Part shown: in pieces, positions 33,931-41,860 of the stretch
How positions within the stretch are numbered: the first letter of the stretch is position 1
Layout: the number at the start of each line of letters is the position of its first letter
Source: CAZAPG01 sp964486935
GTDB taxonomy: Bacteria; Chloroflexota; Anaerolineae; 4572-78; J111
NCBI GenBank assembly: GCA_964486935.1
Contig: CAZAPG010000013.1
Location: forward strand, 62,001-126,000
Reading direction: 5' to 3'
DNA: 64,000 nucleotides
Made by a program: the position numbers and the translations under genes
Notes under the pieces: generated by a model
Told to the model about the DNA's origin: nothing
The model's database searches: none
What the model saw: only the letters and a program-made list of their open reading frames with translations

Positions 33931-34576
33931 AGCGTTTCTCCAATCTTTGCACAATTAAGGCCGAGGGGTAACTGATTAAAAAGTAGAGCGCGCCGGCCAT
34001 GGTAAACGGCTCTAAAAAGCGGAAGGAATTGGTGCCGATAATTCTGGCCGACAGCGTCAACTCTACCACCGTAATGGCCGAAAGCTGGGCCGACTCTTTG
34101 AACATGGCCACCAGATAATTACCCAGCGCCGGAATCATGGGCGGGATGGCCTGCGGCAAAATAATGCCCAGCCAGGTGCGGGTAGGCGAAAAGTTCAACG
34201 CCCTGGATGCCTCCCACTGGCCGCTATCAATGGCGTCGATGCCGGCCCGGTAAACTTCGGAGGTGTAGGTGCCATAGTGCAACCCCAGGGCAAAGGTGCC
34301 CACAATAAAGGCCGGCATTCTGAGGCCGTAACGGGGCAGCACAAAAAAGAAGATGTAAAGCTGCACCAGCAGCGGCGTGCTGCGAATAAATTCAACCAGG
34401 CCGCCCACCGGCTGGGCAATCCAGGGGTTATCGCTGCGGCGGCCCAGCGCCAGCAGCAGCCCTAAAATAGCCGCCAAAATAAAGGCCGCAAAGGTAACTT
34501 CAATGGTGGTAACCAGCCCGCGCAGCAGCGTGGGCATAAATTCTACAGCATATTCCCAATCGAAAAATTGTGTCAT
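33917..34576 (-). CDS. ehuD: Ectoine/hydroxyectoine ABC transporter permease EhuD-like
   Basis: A 219-residue PAAT-family permease with about five membrane helices. Family motifs: LRGLVTTIEVTFAAF near the N-terminus, VEFIRSTPLLVQLYIFFFVLP, and the EAA loop EASRALNFSPTRTWLGIILPQAIPP that contacts the ATPase (contained in about residues 120-150). The ATG at 34576 has GAGGAGG upstream, 13 bp after the ehuC stop. It overlaps ehuA by 14 bases, indicating coupled translation. Confidence 0.86.
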   Translation of the reverse strand: MTQFFDWEYAVEFMPTLLRGLVTTIEVTFAAFILAAILGLLLALGRRSDNPWIAQPVGGLVEFIRSTPLLVQLYIFFFVLPRYGLRMPAFIVGTFALGLHYGTYTSEVYRAGIDAIDSGQWEASRALNFSPTRTWLGIILPQAIPPMIPALGNYLVAMFKESAQLSAITVVELTLSARIIGTNSFRFLEPFTMAGALYFLISYPSALIVQRLEKRYARK

Positions 34577-34589
34577 TATTCCCTCCTCC

Positions 34590-35351
34590 TCAGGTTGCCC
34601 ACTGTCGCCGGCGTTCCAGCCAGCGCACGCCCAGCGTGAGCGGGTAGGCCAGCAAGAAATAGATGAACAGAATCAACAAAAAGACCTCGGTGGTACGCCC
34701 TACCGATTGCCGCAGCGATAACGCCTGAAAGGTTATATCCGACAGGGTAATCAGCGATACCAGCGAGGTTGCCTTGAGCAATTCTATCAACAGGTTGCCA
34801 AAGGGGGGCAAAATGCGCACCATTGCTTGGGGAATAATGACCCGGCGCATCATCAGGCCGGGCGACATGTTCAGCGCAGTCGAGGCTTCAATTTGCCCTT
34901 TGGGGATGGCCCCAATTGCGCCGCGCACTACCTCGGCGCCGTAAGCGCCTACATTCAACCCCAGGGCCAAAATACCCGCCTGCAAAGGGGTCAGGCTAAG
35001 GTTGAACGGTGGCAGAGGCAGCACAAAAAATATCCAAAACAACTGCACCAAAATAGAGGTGCCCCGAAAGATTTCCACGTAAAAACCGGTGATGGTTCTG
35101 ATAAAAATGTTTTTTGACGCTCTGGCAACGCCGGCAACCAGAGCCACCGCCAGGGCCAAAGCAGCGCCGGCCAGCGTCAACTGAATGGTGATGGCGAGTC
35201 CGCGCAGCAGCGCCGGCAGCAGGTCGAACGGCGGTGTTTCGGGCGAGTTCACCATAATCTCCACGCCGATGGCAATGCCAATGGCCAGCACGCCAATAAG
35301 ATAGAAAATATAATTTCTTATCCTGATGGCTAAGTTTTGTTCTTTCTGCAT
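34590..35351 (-). CDS. ehuC: Ectoine/hydroxyectoine ABC transporter permease EhuC-like
   Basis: A 253-residue PAAT-family permease, a paralogue of the downstream ehuD. It has an N-terminal extra helix (YIFYLIGVLAIGIAIG), then LLRGLAITIQLTLAG, VEIFRGTSILVQLFWIFFVLP and the EAA loop EASTALNMSPGLMMRRVIIP. The ATG has GAGGAGG close upstream. The two permeases should form a heterodimer. Upstream is the M24 gene, 49 bp away, on the same strand. Confidence 0.86.
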   Translation of the reverse strand: MQKEQNLAIRIRNYIFYLIGVLAIGIAIGVEIMVNSPETPPFDLLPALLRGLAITIQLTLAGAALALAVALVAGVARASKNIFIRTITGFYVEIFRGTSILVQLFWIFFVLPLPPFNLSLTPLQAGILALGLNVGAYGAEVVRGAIGAIPKGQIEASTALNMSPGLMMRRVIIPQAMVRILPPFGNLLIELLKATSLVSLITLSDITFQALSLRQSVGRTTEVFLLILFIYFLLAYPLTLGVRWLERRRQWAT

Positions 35352-35400
35352 AATCCCTCCTCTCTTTTGGGTACTTGCTTTGAAATCCGTTTAGCGATAA

Positions 35401-36558
35401 CTACACAATTTGCAGGTGTTGCGGTGTGGTGGTCAACACTTCGCAGCCGGCCTCGGTGAGCAGGGCAGTGTTAGAAACAAAATAATCGCCCCGGCCGCTC
35501 CCCATCAACCAGCTCAACAGATGAAACGTCATCCCGGCCTGCAACTGCAAATCGCTATCGTGGCGCAGGCCGGTTACCATACTGCCCCCCACCCAACTGG
35601 GCGGAAAGCCAATACCCACCAGATAGCCGCAGTGATGCCGCCGGTAGTGGCTCAACCCGGCCCGGTCTACCTGATTTTGCCAGGCCCGGTACACCTCTCT
35701 GGCCAATACGCCGGGCCGCATTGCCTGCGCCACGCTATTGAAGGCGTCGAGGCAAATCTGCTCAATGAAGTCCGTTTCCGGCGGCGCTTGCTGCACAAAA
35801 AGCAACCGGCCCATTGGCGCGTGATAGCGGCGCGCGCAGCCCGAAAGCTCCACAAACAGGGCGTCGCCCGGCTCAAGCGCGCGGCTGCTCCAGGTGGTGT
35901 GCTCCTCGCCCAGCCGGGGCGTAGAGCGAATAAAGGGCGCAAAGCCGGGATACTCGCCGCCGGCCAGCACCATAGCCCGCTGCACCTCGGCGGCAATTTC
36001 ACGCTCGCTCACGCCGGCGCCGGCGGTGTTGATGGCGGCCTGCATCATGGCGTCGCTCACGGCGGCAGCCTGCCGCACGCAGGCCAGCTCGCGGGGCGAT
36101 TTAATCAACCGTAACGCATCAACCAGGCCAGAGGCATCGGCAAAAGAGGCCCGGGGCAGCGCAGCAACCACGCCCTCTAAAATTTGGGGCGGCAAAAACA
36201 GGCTCTTTTTTTCGACTCCCAGCCGGGCGGCGCTCAAACCCAACTGCTGCAATGTTTGACCCGTAACAGCGGCGGGGTCATCGCTATCGGCAAAGCCCAC
36301 AAACCGAACCCGGTCGCCCAGTTGATTTTCTACCGTGACCCGCTCCATGGCGCGGGCAATGAGCGTCGGCCGGCCATCGAGCGGCACAATCAGCAGGTGA
36401 CAGGCAAAATAACCCTGGTGGTCCAGCCCGGACAGGTAATAAATATTTTCCGGCGTGGAGATGAGACAGGCATCCAGGTTACGCCCGGCCATTTGCCGCC
36501 GGACATGCCGCCATCGCGCGGCGTATTCTTCATCAGGGAAAAAAGGCAACTCAACCAT
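35401..36558 (-). CDS. Creatinase-type M24 family protein, DoeA paralogue
   Basis: 385 residues with a creatinase N-domain (ACLISTPENIYYLSGLDHQG) and pita-bread catalytic domain. The segment GYLVGIGFPPSW parallels GYSIGIGLPPDW of the clear DoeA at 44763, so this is a second member of the ectoine-hydrolase branch. Metal ligands of methionine aminopeptidase/prolidase are absent: the usual Asp pair region reads FVELSGCARRYHAPMGR, as in metal-free creatinase-like hydrolases. A catalytic His remains at RRHHCGY or EEHTTW. ATG 36558 overlaps the stop of the flavoprotein gene by one base (TAATG), so translation is coupled. It may act on 5-hydroxyectoine or another ring compound, while the other copy acts on ectoine; that split is a guess. 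Confidence 0.8.
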   Translation of the reverse strand: MVELPFFPDEEYAARWRHVRRQMAGRNLDACLISTPENIYYLSGLDHQGYFACHLLIVPLDGRPTLIARAMERVTVENQLGDRVRFVGFADSDDPAAVTGQTLQQLGLSAARLGVEKKSLFLPPQILEGVVAALPRASFADASGLVDALRLIKSPRELACVRQAAAVSDAMMQAAINTAGAGVSEREIAAEVQRAMVLAGGEYPGFAPFIRSTPRLGEEHTTWSSRALEPGDALFVELSGCARRYHAPMGRLLFVQQAPPETDFIEQICLDAFNSVAQAMRPGVLAREVYRAWQNQVDRAGLSHYRRHHCGYLVGIGFPPSWVGGSMVTGLRHDSDLQLQAGMTFHLLSWLMGSGRGDYFVSNTALLTEAGCEVLTTTPQHLQIV

Positions 36559-37745
36559 TACACCTTGCCCAAAAAGCGCGTCTCTTCTGCAATCGCCGTA
36601 TCCGGCGACAGGCTGCGCCAGCGGAAGCGCTCCAGATATGGATTGGGCTGTCCTTCAACCGCATCAGCGACCAGTTGGCCCAGTACCGGCGCAAATTTAA
36701 AGGCGTGGCCGCTGCCGCCGCCGGCCACCAGCAATCCTGGCCGCTCCGGGTGGTGGTCAATCCAGAAATGGCCGTCGAGCGTGTCGCAATACAGGCAAAA
36801 GTGCGAGGCCGCGATGGGAGCGCCGGCCAGCGCCGGAAAGGTTTGGGGTAAAAAGCGGCGCAACTGATTGACCTCTTTGGCCGTAATATCCCGGCCGGCG
36901 TCGGGGTGCAGGGGCTGGCCGGGGCCGTGATTGGTTATTTTTATGACTCCCGCCCGCGGGTGCAGCGGAAAGCCGTACCAGCCGGTCCGGCTCACATCGG
37001 CGGAAAAGACGGTAAATTTGGGCGGCTCAAACAGCGCCGGTTCAGCCGGTTTCAAATGAAAGACAGGCTGCCCCACAACGCGCATCTGCCGCGCCAGTTC
37101 CGGCGCCAGCAGGGGCGTCCAGGCCCCGGCAGCGATGATGGTTTGCCGGGCCTCAAACTGCTCACCTTCACGAGTGGTAATTCCGGCGACTCGGCCCTGC
37201 CGCTCTACCAGCGCCGCCGCCGTTTGGCCGGAATGAAAACTTACCCCTAACCGCGAGGCCTGTTTAATCAGTTGCTCTACCACCTGGCCGCTTTCGGCGT
37301 AGCCGCTGTTGGCGTTAAAGTAGCCATCCTGGTAGGTTTCGGCTTTCCAGGCCGGAAAACGGCGGGCAATCTCGGCCTGGGTCAACCGCTCAACGGCGTA
37401 GCCTTTGGCTTGCAGCCGATGGTAGCTCTCGTACTCAAAGCTGCCGGGCAACATGGGGCGGCGGGTGAGCATAGTCAGTCCAACTTCGTGGTAGAGGGGT
37501 TCGGGCCACTCCTCGTTCCAGCGCAGCCAGCCGGCGCGTGACTCCTCGGCCAGGGTCATGTAAGCGTCGTCCGCGCCGTACTCCACCCGGACCACTTTGC
37601 TGATATCGGTTGAGGCGGCTTGCGGACGCGGCAGCGGGCCGGGGTCGGTAATTTTGACGCTGTAACCGCGCCCGGCCAGCGCCAGCGCGGTAGTTACGCC
37701 AAAAATGCCGGCACCCACAATCAGGATGTCTGATTTAGCTGTCAC
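36558..37745 (-). CDS. FAD-dependent amine oxidoreductase, sarcosine-oxidase-like
   Basis: 395 residues of the DAO/glycine-sarcosine oxidase family. Dinucleotide motif ILIVGAGIFGVTTALALAGRG is near the N-terminus (residues 6-26), with the second FAD contact IIAAGAWTPLLAPEL and the C-terminal GLLVAGGGSGHAFKFAP. A Cys in HFCLYCDTLDGHFWIDHHP lies where monomeric sarcosine oxidase attaches FAD covalently (CMYTxTPDEHFxID in that family), so covalent flavin is likely. Start is a GTG at 37745. The enzyme would oxidise a primary or secondary amine to an imine plus hydrogen peroxide. Coupled to the M24 gene and next to the aldehyde dehydrogenase, it could replace a missing aminotransferase in diaminobutyrate breakdown; this is inference only. 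Confidence 0.85.
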   Translation of the reverse strand: MTAKSDILIVGAGIFGVTTALALAGRGYSVKITDPGPLPRPQAASTDISKVVRVEYGADDAYMTLAEESRAGWLRWNEEWPEPLYHEVGLTMLTRRPMLPGSFEYESYHRLQAKGYAVERLTQAEIARRFPAWKAETYQDGYFNANSGYAESGQVVEQLIKQASRLGVSFHSGQTAAALVERQGRVAGITTREGEQFEARQTIIAAGAWTPLLAPELARQMRVVGQPVFHLKPAEPALFEPPKFTVFSADVSRTGWYGFPLHPRAGVIKITNHGPGQPLHPDAGRDITAKEVNQLRRFLPQTFPALAGAPIAASHFCLYCDTLDGHFWIDHHPERPGLLVAGGGSGHAFKFAPVLGQLVADAVEGQPNPYLERFRWRSLSPDTAIAEETRFLGKV

Positions 37746-37757
37746 AGGTTTTACTTT

Positions 37758-39170
37758 CTACAGGTTGAAACAGACCAACTTGGGTTCGGTCATCTCTTCC
37801 AGAGCAAAACGAACGCCTTCGCGCCCCAGGCCGGAGCCTTTGACGCCGCCAAAGGGCATGGCGTCGATGCGGTAGTCGGTGCTGTCGTTCACCATCACGC
37901 CGCCGCAGTGCAGCCGTTTTGAGGCTTCAAAGGCAGTGTTGAGATTTTGGGTAAAGATACCGGCCTGCAAGCCGTAGTCCACATCATTGGCGCGATGGAT
38001 GGCTTCGTCCAGGGTGTCAAAGCGATACAGAATTGTGACCGGGCCGTAAATTTCCTCGCGGGCCAGGGCGCAATCGGCGGGCAGGTTAGCCAGCACGGTG
38101 GGGGCGTAAAATGCGCCGGAACGCTCGCCGCCGGTCAGCAGGGTTGCGCCTTTTGCCAGGGCCTCGTTGACCATATTTTCCACGCGAATGGCCTCTTTTT
38201 CGTTAATCAACGGCCCCATATCGGTTGACTCGTCCAGCTTGTCGCCTACTTTGTAACGTTCGGCGGCGGCCACAAAACGGCGGGCAAACTGGTCGTAAAT
38301 ATCGGCGTGCAGCAGCAAGCGCTGCACGTGCAGGCAGTTTTGGCCGGCGGCCCAAAACGCGCCGCTCACGTTGGCTTGCACGGCCAAATCCAGGTCGGCA
38401 TCGGGCATTACAATTACCGGCGAGTTGCTGCCCAATTCCATGCCAATTTTCTTTAGCCCGGCTTTGCGGGTGATGGCTTCGCCGGTGGGCAGGCCGCCGG
38501 TAAAGGATATCATCCGCACGCGGGGGTCTGTAACCAGCACGTCGCCCACCTGGCGGCCGGGGCCGGGCAGAACTTGCAGCACTCCGGCGGGCAGGCCGGC
38601 GCTGTGGATGGCTTTGGCCAGATAGAGCGCGCTGAGCGGCGTTTTGGAATCGGGCTTGACGATGATAGCGTTGCCGGCGGCAATAGCCGGCCCAACTTTA
38701 TGGGCCACCAGATTGAGCGGGTCGTTAAAGGGGGTAATCGCGCCGATAATGCCAATGGGTTCGCGGGTGTAGTAGCCCAGCCGATTTTCGCTGCCGGGCA
38801 TCTGGTCAAAGGGGATGGTTTCGCCCGACAGGTGGCGGGCTTCTTCGGCGCTGAGGCGGATGGTTTCGATGCAGCGGGTAACTTCTTTGCGGGCTTCGCG
38901 GATGGTTTTGATGCCTTCCTGGGCAATGATGCGGGCGTATTGCTCGTGCTGCTCGGCCAGGGTGCTGGCGGTTTGTCGTAAAATGGACATGCGCTGGTGG
39001 AGCGGCATCGCTCGCGCCCGCTCAAAACCAGCCATGGCGGCCTCGACGGCCGCTTTCATATCCTCCGCCGAGGCTTGCGGCACGGTGTCAACCAAACTGT
39101 TATCCTGGGGGTTGCGAACCTCCAGCTTTTGGGGCCGGTCAACCCACTCTCCGTTGAGCAACATCCTCAT
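37758..39170 (-). CDS. NAD(P)-dependent aldehyde dehydrogenase (Ssd/DoeC-like role)
   Basis: 471 residues of the ALDH superfamily. Catalytic Cys279 is in FWAAGQNCLHVQR, general base Glu245 in GMELGSNSPVIV, NAD-binding FTGGLPTG (about 233) and IIVKPDSKTPLSAL (about 169). C-terminal NDVDYGLQAGIFTQNL and MPFGGVKGSGLGREG are standard. ATG 39170 lies just left of the N gap, preceded by GAGGT. In ectoine loci an ALDH (ssd/doeC) oxidises aspartate-semialdehyde to aspartate; among non-ectoine enzymes the sequence looks closest to semialdehyde or lactaldehyde/phosphonoacetaldehyde-type dehydrogenases. Substrate assignment rests on context. Confidence 0.86.
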   Translation of the reverse strand: MRMLLNGEWVDRPQKLEVRNPQDNSLVDTVPQASAEDMKAAVEAAMAGFERARAMPLHQRMSILRQTASTLAEQHEQYARIIAQEGIKTIREARKEVTRCIETIRLSAEEARHLSGETIPFDQMPGSENRLGYYTREPIGIIGAITPFNDPLNLVAHKVGPAIAAGNAIIVKPDSKTPLSALYLAKAIHSAGLPAGVLQVLPGPGRQVGDVLVTDPRVRMISFTGGLPTGEAITRKAGLKKIGMELGSNSPVIVMPDADLDLAVQANVSGAFWAAGQNCLHVQRLLLHADIYDQFARRFVAAAERYKVGDKLDESTDMGPLINEKEAIRVENMVNEALAKGATLLTGGERSGAFYAPTVLANLPADCALAREEIYGPVTILYRFDTLDEAIHRANDVDYGLQAGIFTQNLNTAFEASKRLHCGGVMVNDSTDYRIDAMPFGGVKGSGLGREGVRFALEEMTEPKLVCFNL

Positions 39171-39187
39171 GATAGAATTACCTCTTG

Positions 39188-39287
39188 NNNNNNNNNNNNN
39201 NNNNNNNNNNNNNNNNNNNNNNNNNNNNNNNNNNNNNNNNNNNNNNNNNNNNNNNNNNNNNNNNNNNNNNNNNNNNNNNNNNNNNNN
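39188..39287. other. Assembly gap, 100 N
   Basis: Exactly 100 N, the usual placeholder for a scaffold gap of unknown true length. It lies between the ALDH start and the end of homoserine dehydrogenase. Right-hand flank (GATTCGTC, CGTCCCTCGTCC) resembles the family-2 palindrome, so the assembly may have broken in a dispersed repeat. Genes could be missing. Confidence 0.95.
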
Positions 39288-39315
39288 GCGCGATTCGTCT
39301 TCCGTCCCTCGTCCT

Positions 39316-40383
39316 TTACTCATTTGCGGGTTTGGGGCCTGGCCGGGTTGTTTCGTATTTCCGATGAATCGCCAGCAAATCGGCTAACAGGGCATAGCCG
39401 GTTTCCATACGCCCGGCGCCCGGCCCCACCAGAGTAACATCGCCCAACAGATTGGTGGTGTAGGTGATGGCGTTGGTGGCCCCGCCAATGGAGGCCAGCG
39501 GGTGGTCCAGCGGAAGGCGCTGCGGGCGCACGCTGGCCGTTACGCTGCCGTTTTTCTTTTCCACCGCGCCGATGAGTTTCCAGCGCTGGTTGGCGGCTTT
39601 GGCCCCGGCAATATCGGCGGGGGTGAGTTGGGTAATCCCCTGGCAGGACACATCGGCCATCGTCAGGGGGACGCTCATGAGCAGGTTGGCAATAATCACC
39701 ACCTTGCCGGCGGCGTCGTGGCCCTCTACATCGCCGGTGGGGTCGGCCTCGGCGTAGCCAAGTTTCTGCGCTTGAGACAGGGCTTCTTGATAGGTTGCGC
39801 CCTGCTCCATTTGGGTGAGAATGTAATTGGTGGTGCCGTTGAGAATTCCCTGAATTTTGGTAACGCCGGCGCCGGCCAAAAGCTCCTGCCCAAACCGCAG
39901 CGCGGGCGTGCCGCTCATCACCGTGCCTTCCACGCCAATTTCAACATTGTTTGCCTGAGCCAGCGTTATCAATTGGGGGTAGTGCAGGGCGATAGGGCCT
40001 TTGTTGGTAGTGATGACATGCTTGCCGTGCTTCAGCGCAGCGCGGAGATGGGTCAGGGCCGGTTCGCCGGTTTTCAAATCGGTGTAACTGATTTCGATAA
40101 TTACGTTGGCGTTGGTAGCGGTAATGGTTTTGAGGGCATCCCAACCCCGGTGCGGCGCGGACAGGCTCTTTAAATCGCCGGGGGTTTTTACAGCATCGAG
40201 CAGTTCTGTTACCTTAAGGCCGGCGGGGTTATAAAGACTCCCTTTCAGCACGTCGCTAACGGCCACAATTTGAATGTTGGCCCCAAATTGCCGGGCCAGC
40301 GTGTCGGCCTGTTCCCGCAAAATTTGGGCAAAGCCTTGCCCCACGTTGCCAAAGCCAATTAACGCTAACCGATAGTCTCCCAT
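39316..40383 (-). CDS. Homoserine dehydrogenase (no ACT domain)
   Basis: 355 residues: NAD(P)-binding LALIGFGNVGQGFAQIL at the N-terminus, then EISYTDLKTGEPA, HVITTNKGPIALHY (with the conserved Lys), the substrate region GVEGTVMSGTPALR, ILNGTTNYILTQM, and AEADPTGDVEGHDAAGKV with the catalytic Asp and Lys. The C-terminal ACT domain of biosynthetic, threonine-regulated enzymes is absent (they are about 430 aa). It reduces aspartate-semialdehyde to homoserine. ATG has AGAGG upstream. Because aspartate-semialdehyde is the expected product of ectoine breakdown, its place between the ALDH and a cystathionine-synthase-family gene suggests a branch into homoserine and methionine or threonine synthesis. 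Confidence 0.9.
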   Translation of the reverse strand: MGDYRLALIGFGNVGQGFAQILREQADTLARQFGANIQIVAVSDVLKGSLYNPAGLKVTELLDAVKTPGDLKSLSAPHRGWDALKTITATNANVIIEISYTDLKTGEPALTHLRAALKHGKHVITTNKGPIALHYPQLITLAQANNVEIGVEGTVMSGTPALRFGQELLAGAGVTKIQGILNGTTNYILTQMEQGATYQEALSQAQKLGYAEADPTGDVEGHDAAGKVVIIANLLMSVPLTMADVSCQGITQLTPADIAGAKAANQRWKLIGAVEKKNGSVTASVRPQRLPLDHPLASIGGATNAITYTTNLLGDVTLVGPGAGRMETGYALLADLLAIHRKYETTRPGPKPANE

Positions 40384-40395
40384 CAGTATTTACCT

Positions 40396-41586
40396 CTACT
40401 TAATAAATGCCAGTGCTCGCTTTAAGTCGTCAATCAAATCTTCTGTATCTTCAATGCCCGCCGAATAGCGAATGAGCGTTTCGGGGATGCCCATGGCCTC
40501 GCGCTCGGCGGCGGTGCTTTCAACGTGGCTGGTAGTGGCCGGCGGGCCGACGATGGTTTCAACCGCCCCCAGGTTGGCGGCGGCGTGGGCGTAACGCAGC
40601 CGGGGCAGAAACTTTTTGACAATTTCAAAGTTGTTACCCTTGAGCATAAAACTGAGCATGCCGCCAAAGCCGCGCATTTGTTTTTTGGCAATATCATGGT
40701 GAGTGTGCGATTCCAGGCCGGGGTAAAAAACCCGCTCGATGGCCGGGTGGGATTCTAAAAATTGAGCAATCTTCATGGCGCTCTCGTTTTGCTGGCGGAT
40801 GCGCAGGTGCAGCGTTTTCATGCCGCGCAGCAGCAGGTAGGCGGCCATGGGGTGCAGGGTAGCGCCGTTAATCTCGCGGTAGTGGTATATCTGGTCTACT
40901 AAATCTTTGCGCCCGCAAATTACGCCGCCCAGGGCGTCGGCATGTCCGCCCAAAAATTTGGTGGCGCTGTGCAGCACCAAATCGGCCCCCAGTTGCAGCG
41001 GGTTCTGGTTGATGGGCGTGGCAAAGGTGTTATCGACAATGACGATGGCCCCCACTTTGTGCCCGGCCTGGGCCAGCCGGGCCAGGTCCATCACTTTTAC
41101 GGTGGGGTTGGTGGGGCTTTCCAAATAGAGCACCCGGCAGCCTTTGGCAATTTCGGCCTCAATTTGCGCGTGGTCGGTGGTATCGCACAGTTGGGCATCT
41201 ACCTTGAAGCGGGGCAAAAACTCAAGGAAGATCTTGTTGGTGCCGCCGTAAGTATCCTTGACCGAAACCACCCGGTCGCCGGGCGAGAGGAAGGTGAAGA
41301 GGGCGCTGCTGATAATGCCCATGCCGGTTGAGGCGCTGGTGGCGGCTTCGGCGTTTTCCAGCAGCCGTACTTTTTCTTCAAACACGTGGACGGTGGGGTT
41401 GGTGTTGCGGCCATAAATGTGGCCTGTTTCCTGGCCCAGGGCGACCCGCAGCCACTGGTCCACATCTTTGTAGCCAAATGAAACGCTATGCACCACAGGC
41501 ACCTGAGTAGCGCCTTGCAGCAAATATTCATCCTCGCCGGCCCAAACCGAGAGCGTGCCCTGGCGGGGTTGATTGTTGTCAGCCAT
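40396..41586 (-). CDS. Cystathionine gamma-synthase/lyase family PLP enzyme
   Basis: 396 residues of the Cys/Met metabolism PLP family. Motifs: IYGRNTNPTVHVFEEKV near the N-terminus, ASTGMGIISSAL, LESPTNPTVKVMDLA, IVDNTFATPINQNPL, and the Schiff-base Lys in LHSATKFLGGHADALGG. C-terminal SVGIEDTEDLIDDL-type ending is here IRYSAGIEDTEDLIDDL. These enzymes replace or remove the gamma substituent of activated homoserine or split cystathionine or methionine; sequence alone does not separate them. Followed after 12 bp by homoserine dehydrogenase. ATG has AGAGGAG upstream. Its pairing with homoserine dehydrogenase argues for cystathionine gamma-synthase or O-acylhomoserine sulfhydrylase function. 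Confidence 0.9.
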   Translation of the reverse strand: MADNNQPRQGTLSVWAGEDEYLLQGATQVPVVHSVSFGYKDVDQWLRVALGQETGHIYGRNTNPTVHVFEEKVRLLENAEAATSASTGMGIISSALFTFLSPGDRVVSVKDTYGGTNKIFLEFLPRFKVDAQLCDTTDHAQIEAEIAKGCRVLYLESPTNPTVKVMDLARLAQAGHKVGAIVIVDNTFATPINQNPLQLGADLVLHSATKFLGGHADALGGVICGRKDLVDQIYHYREINGATLHPMAAYLLLRGMKTLHLRIRQQNESAMKIAQFLESHPAIERVFYPGLESHTHHDIAKKQMRGFGGMLSFMLKGNNFEIVKKFLPRLRYAHAAANLGAVETIVGPPATTSHVESTAAEREAMGIPETLIRYSAGIEDTEDLIDDLKRALAFIK

Positions 41587-41609
41587 AGATGGTTTGCTCC
41601 TCTGAAAAT

Positions 41610-41719
41610 AAAATTACGCAGAGTTACCCGGAGACCTCACAAAGCCACACAGAGAAATATTAAAAAACTTTGTGTCGCTCTGTGTCATCTTTGCGTTCTC
41701 TGTGTTCCTGATTTTCATT
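41610..41719. repeat. Dispersed intergenic repeat, family 1, copy B
   Basis: Same 110 bp and same orientation as 781-890, with about two mismatches. Lies between the EhuB-type gene and the cystathionine-synthase-family gene, so it would be transcribed if these form one operon. Confidence 0.85.
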
Positions 41720-41794
41720 CTCGGCGCTGCGCCGTAGGCTCGGTCACACTCCTGAGAAAATTGCTAACTGGCTATGATAACGAGGCGTTTGAGG

Positions 41795-41849
41795 CCACGT
41801 TCCACGCCCTACGTTCCACGCGCCCGAAACCGTGGAACGCAGGACGTGG
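41795..41849. repeat. Intergenic inverted repeat, family 4, second copy
   Basis: CCACGTTCCACG and ACGTTCCACG on the left, CGTGGAACGCAGGACGTGG on the right. Words shared with 16139-16176. Ends just before the stop of the EhuB-type gene. Confidence 0.55.
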
Positions 41850-41860
41850 TCTGAATTATG

